Shown: positions 11,687-22,800 of the stretch, piece after piece
Layout of the letters: every line of letters begins with the position of its first letter
Position numbering within the stretch: the first letter of the stretch is position 1
Assembly (NCBI GenBank): GCA_012295275.1
Contig: CM022674.1
Coordinates: 10,637,675-10,701,674, forward strand
Source of the DNA: Chrysomallon squamiferum
Taxonomy: Eukaryota; Mollusca; Gastropoda; Neomphalida; Peltospiridae
Length of the DNA stretch: 64,000 nt
Reading direction: 5' to 3'
Program-made: the position numbers and the translations under genes
Notes under the pieces: generated by a model
What the model was told of the DNA's origin: nothing
The model's input: only the letters and a program-made list of their open reading frames with translations
The model's database searches: none

Positions 11687-13131
11687 GTAAGTTCCTTTTA
11701 ACTGGTTTTAATGAATGCTTCAAAGTTCATTCACTACTGATTCAGTCATCGAATTTCATGATCAGCGTTATATGTAACACGTATTTTGAGCTAAAATAAA
11801 TGGTTTATTGTGCACTAATATATTAATTTTGCTTTGTTGCTTACAAATCATGAAAGTAATATATGTAGTTTTTTTTAAATTCTTATTCCTTGAATAGTTT
11901 TGCATAATTGACCTATAGTTAGTTGTTTCCGTGCATGCCCTAATGTCGGAATATATTGAAATCTTTTTTCAAATAATGTAATACATTTATGTTTATTTTA
12001 TTTCGTTTCCGTTTTTATTGTCAATATGTAAATAATCCTGTATCGTGGATAAAAAAAAAAACCCCACATAAAAAACAAAAACAAACATTGCCAGTTTGTG
12101 TTTTCCAAATCATCCAAATGTTCATTTCCTTTCAACAGTCCCGTTCAACACACAAAACATTATTTTGTCAGAACTTCGGTGGTGAAAGTATTGTTCTGTT
12201 AGATGGTAGTAATCAGTATTGAGTGCTCTGACACATACCAGACACACTAATATAAACACATCATATCAGTCATTATTCCTGAGATGTCCATAAAATCTCA
12301 TCCTAGAAATTACTTTAAAAGTTAATAAATTTCTTTTGAAGTTTGGGTAACCATCTCACACAAGTTAACTACATTATAATCCTTTTAACCTGATAAAATA
12401 ATATTCAGAGTATTATTTCATTATTATTGATCAAAAGCACTAGTGTATAAACGTAAACAACACTATTAACAGGGTACCGATGAAAATTTGTAGACAGGAA
12501 TATTTAATATGACCCAAAAAAAAGATAATTTAAAAAAATACATCATCACTAAAATTGAGATGAGTTTGGAATTTATATTACAGCTATGTATGTTTGTAAG
12601 AAGTTTTTAATCATCTGGATAAATTTGCTCATCAGTGGTGTAAACAGCTGTGTGGATCAAACTGATAAGTACACGTGTACTCCAGCTATATTTTCATCCT
12701 CATCAACTGAAGTGTACCATTTGAACATATCAAATAAAATATGTTCAACTTAACATAATGAAACTACTATCCTTTGAAACTACTTATTTACATTGAGACT
12801 AGGTGTAAATACTGTGATGAATTTGCTATCAAAGGCTGCTAGAGTGTTTCACAGGCCAGTTCTAGAACCAGTCCTCTTCTTTTCATTCACTTGACTATTA
12901 ATAATACTGTTCTCTGTAGATCACTTCTGCTGGAGAGTTGTAGTTGTCCAGGCGGACTCCCTTTGCTGCTGTAGATTTATGCAGTTTGGATGACTAAAAA
13001 CCAGTTACAATTAGATGACTATACTAGTCATTACAAATTAACAGATATCCTCCATCCTCTAAAATAAAATAAAAAACTGTCTTTATTGAGTCCTAAATAT
13101 AAAAGGAGTTAACGCTAACAAAGTTTAAAGG
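11687..13131 (+). other. Probable 5' UTR intron of TCF19
   Basis: AT-rich sequence without a supported coding exon between the candidate noncoding exon and the first coding exon. The ORF at 11989-12222 is of simple composition and was not accepted. Confidence 0.35.
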
Positions 13132-13868
13132 ATGCCATCTGTTTTCAGATTAAAACATGGAACTGTTACTTTTGGCAGAAACCATAAAAATGATTATTTT
13201 TTGGATTCTCGGCGGTTGAAGAATTTCATTTCTCGTAACCACGCAGAAATCACTGGTTACTATGGTGACAATGGATTCGAGTTCAAAATACGAGAGAAAG
13301 GCCTGAATGGAACATTTATTAATGATGTCAGGGTAATACTACAATTTATATTTATTTACTTTTTTTATTGTTTCTTTTTTTTTAGAATTTAACTTTGTGA
13401 TTAATTATAACATTCTGTGTTATATTTTATGCCATTTAAATTAATGTTATTTTTGTAAACTTTTTGATAGGTTGAAGATCAGTAAATTATTTTGGACAAA
13501 ACATGATGATTTATTATTATTTTATAATAATGGTGTTTAAAATAAAACTACTGGTTTGTTTTAAGATCCAAGGCTCATACATTCTGCAAGAAGGTGATAA
13601 AGTGACATTTGGTCACACAAATGGTTATAAGATTCGTCCAGGTGAATACTCAACACAGCAAAACTCAGAATTTGAGTTCATTGTAAGTTTAGTTTCTTGG
13701 ATATGTTTGATTGGCAATAAACTGAATTAAAAAGGAAATAATGAATGCATAGGTCTTTCATTGGTTTAATATAGAAGAGGTATTTTGTTATTTGTAATTG
13801 GTAATGTTTTGTATAATTCAGTTATTATTTATTCATTCAGCTGTGTTTATTTTTTTCTTCCATCCACA

Positions 13869-13963
<95 letters not shown>

Positions 13964-16359
13964 CCAGTTTAAAAAAAAAGACTCTATTTTGCCCTTTAAC
14001 TGATGTAATTGGATGTATTGAGTTATATGTTTTTGATATATTTTTAGTTTGAGCGTGTTCCTACAGCATCTGCCCTATGTTCCCAGCACAAGCTACCATC
14101 AATTCACGATTACGACAGAAGTGAATGCTTACAGCAGAGTTGTGAATGTAAAAACAAACTACATCCATCAGCAAACTTTACATCAGATGACCATTTTAAA
14201 AATGACCAATCAAACAATACACAGCAAGTAACATCGACAACATACATCAGTGAAAATAGTCTGGAATCAAAACACACAGAAAATAATTCACTAACAAACC
14301 ATCCAAGCTGTAATTCTGAACTCTCACAGAGTGAGTCAGTGAGTAAGACTCAGTTTGACTGTGAGTTATTGTTAAACAGTGAGTGTGGATCAAAACAGCA
14401 AGAAGGAAAGTTAGATAATGCTAAAAATGAAAAAGGACATGAAAGGGGTCGACAGACGTCTGTTAGTGATAATTCCTGCGACAGTTTGGATAGTTTTAAC
14501 TTGGATGGTAAGGTGGACCCCGTAAATCTTCCTAATTCACCCGAGTCCTGGGAACTTCCAGATCTGGACGTAAATCAAAATGTGTTTGACAGTTCGGATA
14601 AAGTGAACTGTGACCAAACCAAGAGTGAAGAACAAAACTTTAATGATCAGGAAAATTCTCAGAAAACTCTTCAAGACATTCAGAATACAGATCACATGTC
14701 AAATAGGTTAGAAAAGTTATTGGTTTTTAATTGAAACAAAAAAAATTTGTTAAAACAATTAAATAATATATGATTTTCACCATTACAAAACTATTTTCAC
14801 CACTAATAATGAGTCAATGAATAGGTTTTGTTAAAAATGCTGTTATACTCTGCTTACTTTGTTTTTATAACATTAAATAGTTAATCATCCAAACACAAAA
14901 ATTAAATTTAATTAATTACATTCATACCGTAAGTAAAAATTAATAAATTTTTGACAATGTAATTTTTGACTTAACAGTATATCAAATGTTTTAATAAAAT
15001 GTATTTATACAGAATACAGATCATATTATACCAAATACCCTAGAAAAATAGTAATATTTAAACTAAATCTGTATGTTGTGAAAGAGGGAATGATCACAGA
15101 AGTTTTCAAACATATAGGAAACATAACTATGCAAATACTTAAAGGGACAGAAACTAATAATTTATATAGACAACAGCTATTACCAAGCTAGTTAATATTC
15201 TGAAAAGATAAATCTCTGTATGTATGAGGTTAAATGTTTTTATGGTGAGAAATGATTATTGAGTAATTTATGTATTTTAAACTGCTAATCAAATTTAAAA
15301 GTCTAATTTGTTGTTACATATTTTGGATAAAGATTTTTGTTTTTGTTTGAATGATTAATAGAGTTTATTTTAAAACAACAACAATAATATTGACAATGTT
15401 ATTAATGGATTTAGTACCTGGGGACTACATTAATAATTTAATGCTGTCACACAGATGATTACTACCACAAAAGCTTTTGGAAGCCTGTACTTTAGTTGGC
15501 AGTATTGAAAAACATTTTACTTACACACAGAAAAACTATTTTTATATCAAATTTGTTTCCTAAAACAGAAGTTAACATAACTGTGTCAGAATTGTATAAT
15601 AACAGAAACATATTTTCATACTCAATATTTTTTTCTGAACAATACATTTAACTAAATCAACATGTTAGATGTTATAGGGTTTCACATTTAAATTTTTTTT
15701 TTAAATTTTATTATTTTTAAATGCATCAGCCTAACAAGTAACTTTTGTCTCAGCAAACTACAGAACATGATTCCATATTCAGTTCAGTTCATGCAGTCCA
15801 TGTTGTTACCAGACTGTCAATTTGTTTCCTGGATGCAGATGTCTTCCTGAATAGAAACTTAGTCAAAGTTAATGAATTTTCAATTTCTAACAGATGTCAC
15901 TAAATGATTTTAAATGATCCTGCTATAAACTGATTCAAGGATTTTTTTTTTTTTTATATATATGTCTATTGATATAGATATATATATATATAGATATCAA
16001 TTATTTTCTTTGTAATCTGTTTTGTGCTTATAATTTTTTTATACACTCACACACCCACATTCTGTATTGTTTGACATTTTCTGACACACTATGCAAGTTA
16101 CATTCAGTTCACTATTCTCATTATCTTTTTCTTCAGTCAACATGTCATGGTTGACTTCACATTTTTATCCAGGTACAGAAATAAGTGAATAGTTAATAAC
16201 ATTTACAAATAATCAGGCCTGGGTTGTTGTTTTTTTGTTGTTGTTTTTTCACTTGTTTATTACATTATAAGCAGTTTTTATTTAATTTAAACTGTTATTG
16301 TATTTGTTTTTAATTATCATTTTATTTGTGTTTGATTATATGTTTGTTATTAACTAATT

Positions 16360-16431
<72 letters not shown>

Positions 16432-19400
16432 TAAAAAAAATGTACCTAAATATTCAGAGATCTGCTCTATGAGAATAAGAACAGTATGATGTGATATAAA
16501 TAAATTAGGTTATCTAAATCTAGTAAATGCTCTCTGTACCTTTTATTTTTATGTTTTATGTTTTTTTAACAGGCCTCTGATGTTGCTAGGAACAAAATTT
16601 GTACATGAGGCAGACAAAGCAATTGATAAAGGTGTGTGAATTTGTTAGTGTGAGTTTTCAACTGAGTGAAAATTTTATTACTGTGTTTAATTTATCTGAC
16701 TTTCATTGCATGTTCTTAGAACCATTTTAAACTAGTATCAAGATATATATGAGGTTTTATGTTTCTCTCTTTATTTTCCTTTCTTTATTTTATTTTATTT
16801 TATTTTATTTCAGTCTAGTCTAGTCTAGTTCTGATGCATCAGGAAATAATTTTTTCCTGTTTAAAAACACTCGTGTTTATTTTTTATTATTATTTTTTTT
16901 TGAATTGAAAGAATTTAATTCTTTAATGCTATTTTTCTTTCGCTCTTAAAATAATTATTTCTGTTTTCATTGCCTTGCAGTCACTATTAGTTTAATATAA
17001 CACAAATAGTTACAGCTGGTCTGAAGTAAAATAAAACTTAATATTACACCACAGTATAATGTTATCTCATCTGTGTTAAAAAATATATATTTTTAATATC
17101 ACAATTTTAGATCTCTGTCACAGCAGTGATTCATCAAGTAGAAAAACTTACCTGAACAACAAACGAAAGAAAGGTATTTGAAGTTTTTTGTTGTGTCCAA
17201 AGGAAATGCCTTTTTTTTTTTGTTCATTGTGTTTGATATTGTGTTTTATATAGTGTGCACAAGTAGTTTAAAAAACAATGTAAATAAATATATATTTTTT
17301 TTTTTTTTTTTTTTACTCAATCTCTAGTTTCAGAAAGCAAAAAGCATTGTAATATAAAAGAAAAATACATTTGATTCACATAACACTCCTAATAATAAAA
17401 TCTATTTTTTTATATATTTCTGAAGCTGAATTAAATTCTAAATGTTGTATGGAATGTATTCACTAATATTTACTAAATGACACAAAAAATTAATTATAAA
17501 TAAATTACGGTAGTTAATATTAATTTATTTATGTTATTGTAGAAAATATATATTCACGTATGTCCAGATATAAACCACAGTAATTTTTTGGTTTTGTTAA
17601 ATGAAATATTTAATTTATAACAGAATGTCTCCAAATAACTCGTATTTTTGTAATATTTTTAGTGCCATGTTTTATATTTATCACTTGTCATAATAACATA
17701 ATAAATATGCAAATTACATGTTAATAGCATATATCTTATTCCATCTGTCCAGAATTGTGCAGATTAATAATTTAATTTTAAACAAAAAAGACAAAAGTCC
17801 TCTCAGATTTGTTTACTTTCTCTGTTTCAAATACAATTTTAAATAACAATTAAATGTATATAACAACCAGTCTGCTCAATATTTCTTTAATATTTGATCT
17901 CATTTATAACATGTTAGAGTTGAGCCTACTTTTAATGGACTAAAAGTGGAGTAAGGTAGTCTGGAAAATCAAAAATCCAGAATTTCCAAAGGTTGTTAGA
18001 ATTGAAATATTAACAACATAGAATAATAGACTGAACTAAATTTACTTTAAATTCACAGTTTAATGGAGACTGAGATTATTTTGCTGTTATCATACAGTGT
18101 GAATTGGAGTGTGTTATTCTGAGTCATTTGAGCTGTCTAGCTTTCAGGGTCTATTGTCAGTGCAGAGAAAATACAAATGTTATGTATACAGATAATTCTA
18201 AGATAACACAACTAGCCAGTATAAACAGACAGACTTGCACATTCAAAGAGGCATCTTTCAGATAAAAAATAAACTTAGCTAACTCCTAGACAGGTCTGAA
18301 TTTTAGTAGCTTTGAGAGGATTTGTATGTTTCTTCAAATTTTTTTTGTCCTGATTTTCTGAAATAGGGATTGGTTGAATGGTATTTAGAAATAATTTTCC
18401 ATTTATTATTTCAGTAAATGAATAACAAAATATAATGGCACTGGAAATAAATTCAAAATTAAGCAAAAAGGAAAAACATATTTTCATTAATTAAAAGAAA
18501 AAACAAAACTTCTGTAATAATTAGATTTTGCTAAATAACATGTTTTCTATTATTTTATTCAACACTAATTCAATATTGAACAAAAATTTAATTATTTGAT
18601 AACATTTAAAATAAAAATAAAATAAACAAAAATTACATGAATAATTTTTACAAATAATGTATTTATTCCTGTCAATTTATATAGCTTTTACATTGTTCTT
18701 GTTTTTTTTTAAACTTTATTTATGATGACCATCTGTTAGTAAATATTCACACAGCACACGTGTTTTGTTTGTTTATTGTAAACATGTTTACTTTTATGCT
18801 TTTAGTGCTTTTTAAAATTCAGCACAGTACAATGTAATGATTTTAAAAACACGTATACAGACTTGTATTCATTGATACCTATACATTTTCGTTTTCATTT
18901 TAATATATTTTATTTTATTTATATTTTGTTTTATCCTTTTTTATATTATTATTATTTATTATTTAAAAGATATCTATTGTTTCAGGGCAGTCTAAGACCC
19001 GGAGACGGAAGAGAAGAAACCCGCGTTCAGACAGCGAGTCGGATCAGCTGGAAGACGGGGTGGAGTGGTACGACAACGAAACATGCGCATCGGCCAGCTG
19101 CACCCGCCCAACGTCCAAGCGGGTCGCGTGGGTGGGTTCATTAAATAGTCCTTTATTGTCAGTGTTGTTTTATTCTGAAAGTGTTTTCTTTAAAGTAGTG
19201 ACGACTCTCTCTCTCTCTCTCTCTCTCTCTTACATCCCATCTCATCTCATTAAACAAACATTGTTTTCTATAAATGTATATTGATAATGAATTTAATTAC
19301 AACACTAATATAATTATATTTAGGTTGAGGTAAGAATGTTTTTAATTAGAGTTGATGATATGTTTAGTTACAGGTAAAAACATGTTTAATTACAGGTGCA

Positions 19401-19497
19401 GTGTGACGATTGTGATCAGTGGTATCACACAGTCTGTGCAGACTGCAGCTATGAGATGGTCAAAGATTCCAAAATGCAGTTCCATTGTGGATGTTAG
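13132..19497 (+). CDS. TCF19: TCF19 orthologue: FHA domain plus PHD finger protein
   Basis: Seven coding exons: 13132-13332, 13566-13682, 14048-14706, 16573-16631, 17111-17173, 18986-19131, 19396-19497. All are GT-AG and sum to 1347 nt, 448 residues (human is about 345). Residues 1-106 are an FHA phosphothreonine-binding domain with G15-R16, S34-R35-N36-H37 and N59-G60. Exon 3 (about residues 107-325) is a polar Ser/Asn/Asp/Glu-rich linker. Residues about 360-380 hold a basic run (TRRRKRRNPR) fit for nuclear import. A PHD finger fills residues 400-448: CASASC, then AWVQCDDCDQWYH, C, and the terminal FHCGC, including the Trp expected in the histone-binding pocket. In mammals TCF19 is a G1/S-expressed chromatin protein whose PHD finger reads H3K4me3. 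The last zinc-ligand pair is C-x-C instead of C-x2-C, and the protein ends on that Cys. Confidence 0.92.
13873..13958 (+). repeat. TCF19: (TC)n microsatellite upstream of TCF19 exon 3
   Basis: An 86-base run of TC ends about 90 bases before the exon-3 acceptor (TTTTTAG at 14041-14047). On the transcript it is a very long pyrimidine tract, of the type bound by PTB-class proteins. An effect on splicing is inference. Confidence 0.9.
14707..16572 (+). other. TCF19: TCF19 intron 3 with (TTTA)n tract
   Basis: AT-rich intron of 1.87 kb. A (TTTA)n tract covers about 16358-16427, and an AT-palindromic patch lies near 15955-16000. Nothing coding was seen. Confidence 0.7.
17174..18985 (+). other. TCF19: TCF19 intron 5
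   Basis: AT-rich intron of 1.8 kb. The minus-strand 70-residue frame at 18275-18487 shows no known motif and no splice context, so I see no gene here. Confidence 0.65.
19330..19395 (+). repeat. TCF19: 22-bp tandem acceptor repeats at the end of TCF19 intron 6
   Basis: About three related units of some 22 bases end in the exon-7 acceptor: GTAAGAATG...AATTAG, then GTTGATGATA...GTTACAG, then GTAAAAACATG...ATTACAG. Two strong acceptors therefore lie 22 bases apart, with exon starts at 19374 and 19396. Only 19396 keeps the PHD frame; the upstream one inserts 22 nt and reaches TGA after ten codons. Confidence 0.75.
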
Positions 19498-19760
19498 CCA
19501 AAGCTCATCACTAGTGACTTGTTCCATTATCATTAACTTTGCCATTTGTTTAAAAAGTCATCAACATAATCACTAGAGATGTTTCACTTAATCACTAACT
19601 CTGTTGTTACATTTGAGCATTAGCTATATTAGTTTACATTAGTCACTAGTGATACGAGACATTATGTTATTAGTGACATTAACATTATCACTAGTGACGT
19701 TTTGTTATAGCTTTATTACCAATCATTAATTTCATCACTGACATGAATGATAATAAAATG
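19498..19760 (+). other. TCF19: TCF19 3' UTR with repeated TCACTAGTGA palindrome
   Basis: Just after the stop codon a degenerate repeat carries the 10-bp palindrome TCACTAGTGA, exactly at 19508-19517, 19643-19652 and 19688-19697, with a variant at 19570-19579. AATAAA at 19752-19757 is the first poly(A) signal candidate, about 255 bases past the stop. Confidence 0.5.
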
Positions 19761-20626
19761 AGCAACTTCATTGACTTTTCACAAAATTTCTTAATGTTAC
19801 CTTACTGACTTTCTTTCATCACCAAAAGATGATGACACATCTTTTGTTAGTTTAAAGAATTTTTTTTTTTTAGATAACAAAATTCATTGTTCATTTGTTT
19901 TCCACACTCAAAGACGTTAAGAATTCCAGTGTAAATAGTAAAATGTTTTTAACAGTTTAAAAAAAATAGTTCAGACATTCCTTGTATCATTTTCCTGTTC
20001 ATTCAGATGTTTGTTTTCATTAGAGTTGATGTGTTTTCAGTTCAAAGGTTTAAAATATGTTACTTTTCAGTTAATCACAATTATTAATAAATATTCCATT
20101 TGTTCAGGTAAAACTTTAAACACATGACTTCTATTTCTAAGGTTACATATTTGTCTGTGTGTGTGTGTGTGTGTGTGGACACATATATAAACATATATAC
20201 AAATAGTACACATTAATGGATTTTGTACATGTTACTGTGACCCACGTCATTTTTTTCTTTGGGGTCAGCCTATGCTATCAGTCAGATGCATTTTGAAAAT
20301 GGAAGATTTTTAACTGAAATTTGTTAAATTGCAGAATTGGTGCATACTTTTATAGTAAATATACTCAACAAATTGATAACGAAACAAAGTTTGTTTTTTA
20401 AACTTCTCAAACATTTATGAAACTATAGGGCATATTTCATACAATTTACAAATAATGACTCAGTTTACACAAGTTTTATTTAATGTATAGATATTGCTAA
20501 AACATAAAAACTGTTTGTACTGAATATTTATTATTTAGTATAAGCTGTAGGTTCAGTGGTTTATTTTGTTCTGTTTTTGTCACAACCTTTCTGTTGTTTT
20601 TCAGAAATGGTTGTTAATTTGTGTTG

Positions 20627-20790
20627 AATGAGAATAGTATTAATTTTAAAACTCTTTAATGTTTCATCATTTTGTCCTGTATAACTTAGAAATATATCTA
20701 ATGAGAATAGTATTAATTTTAAAACTCAGTTTGGACATTGTTTTTAATGTTTCATCATTTTGTCCTGTATAACTTAGAAATATATCTGTA
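20627..20790. repeat. Local tandem duplication, about 75-90 bp, two copies
   Basis: Copy 1 (20627-20699) and copy 2 (20700-20787) share AATGAGAATAGTATTAATTT at the start and CATTTTGTCCTGTATAACTT near the end. Copy 2 has about 16 extra bases in the middle (AGTTTGGACATTGTTT). Confidence 0.85.
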
Positions 20791-21529
20791 AAAGAATTGT
20801 TTTCTCTTAAACATTTTCCAGTGAACAAAGTGCCTATATTTTAAACTGTAACTAAATTTTTTTTAGTTCAATTTATTTTTATATTGTTGCTTATATATTG
20901 CTTTTTTTTTTTAAATTTTTTTTCTTATTATTATGATTAATCCATAAATAGCAAAAATACTATTTTGGGAATGCTGACAAAAATATATTATTAACTGCTG
21001 CAGTGCCAAGTGCATGTGTGTGTTTTGTGTGTGTGTCTGTCTGCTTCTGTATGTGTGTGTCTCCATAGAAACCAGGTGTACAGAATTCCTAAAATGGACT
21101 TGGTTTTTTATTCATCAACTTTATTTTAAATATGAATTTAAGATTATACAATTTTTAAAATTAGTTTAATATTTTTTTAATATAGCAGGTCATATTATGA
21201 TCTGGTTTGTACTTTTATCAAAACAAAGCCAGTTAGGGAATTGTGCTCAGTGTAAAATCTGTTTTATTTGTTTTTATCTTTTCATCTTTGCACTGGATCA
21301 CATGGTTGTCATGTGACAGATACATATGAATGTAAAAATGTGTATAATACTTTGTATGACAGAAAAAAGTTGAAAAAGATTTTTTGTTTAAACTGCTAAA
21401 TCTGCTGTTCTGTTTAAGAAATGATTTCATACATGTATATTTTTTAATTTTTAACAATCTGTATTAAATAAAAATCAGTGTTTTCCAACATCAGTTTATC
21501 ACATTTTTTAAATTACTGTTATTATTATC

Positions 21530-21606
<77 letters not shown>

Positions 21607-21644
21607 AATTATTATTATCATTATCATTATTACTACTACTATAC

Positions 21645-21710
<66 letters not shown>

Positions 21711-21715
21711 CACTT
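21530..21715. repeat. (ATT)n / (ATC)n compound trinucleotide array
   Basis: About 185 bases of ATT repeats passing into ATTATC repeats. It gives poly-Tyr/His and poly-Ile/Met frames on the two strands, and these are not genes. Confidence 0.95.
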
Positions 21716-22594
21716 TTTTCTTCTTGTTCATGATTACAATTATAAGTCTGCTTATAATTTATATCTGACTAGATATCAGGTTTTATTTGCAATTAAAGCA
21801 TTAAAGACATTAACTATATATCCACTTTAATTTTACCAGTATTGCTTCACATTTTAAAACAACTTTCCTATGATCACTAAGCTAACTTTTTTATTACTAT
21901 ATTTTAATATTACATGACAGTTAACAATTTGACTTTTTATCATTTGCAGCAATGTTTTGACATCCTGATTAGAAATAAACATAACAATTTGATACAATGA
22001 GCTTTAACTTTTTACAGTTAAATAGTGGTAGTTTCCACGGGTCAGCATGCGTGGACTGTTAATGGTGTTAATTTAGAATTTAGATTTATGATTCTGGTAT
22101 GACATTATTTGGTTGTGATTTCCTTGACATGTTTTTTTAACATGTTTAATTTTATTTTCATTTGTACATTTTTTTTATTATTATAATTTTATTGTTTATG
22201 GATTTGCAGTATGCTCTTTAGCATTGTTAGCATTAGACATTTTGCTTTTGGTTTGATACACACTTACCAGCACAAATATTTATTTTCAAATCTTCAGTAT
22301 TATTTGTTATATTTCTGCTTTAGTGTACCTTTTTTAAACTTTAATTTTTTTAAAATTTTTTAAATAAATACATCTGTAAATTAAAAGGGATTTTGAATTA
22401 AAATTTTTATTTATAAAATGTCCTGACAGTAAAACAGATTTTAAATTATGTAACAAACACAGCTTTAAACTTATTTTTATTGATTATCATTTATAACACC
22501 AGTGCACAGTTGACTCGTTACGTAACTTTACAGTGTTACTTTTGTTTTATTAATACATCTATATGTCTGTTTATAACCAAATCTGTTAATAATT

Positions 22595-22629
22595 ATCATA
22601 TATAAACAGTATGTTGTTTGCATTGGAGG

Positions 22630-22669
<40 letters not shown>

Positions 22670-22800
22670 TTGCTTTTAACGTCATGTCATTAATATTCTA
22701 ATATTTAAATAATTTGTTTTGAAATTGTGTGTGTGTGTGTGTGCATGCGCATGTCTTAATATAACCTCCAATGCAAATAACCTATTGTTTATAAAATTAC
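22595..22800. repeat. Imperfect inverted repeat enclosing two (TG)n tracts
   Basis: The left arm near 22615-22630 (TTTGCATTGGAGGT) and the right arm near 22764-22777 (ACCTCCAATGCAAA) are exact reverse complements over 14 bases. Weaker pairing extends about 25 bases outward through a TATAAACA/TGTTTATA block. The loop of about 135 bases holds TG tracts at 22632-22668 and 22725-22742. It may be a small foldback (MITE-like) element. Confidence 0.6.

Noticed and set aside
13798-14052. Ser-Leu repeat ORF
   Set aside because: It is a translation of the (TC)n tract inside TCF19 intron 2.
21478-21768. Poly-Tyr/His ORF and its poly-Ile antisense
   Set aside because: Both come from the ATT/ATC trinucleotide array.
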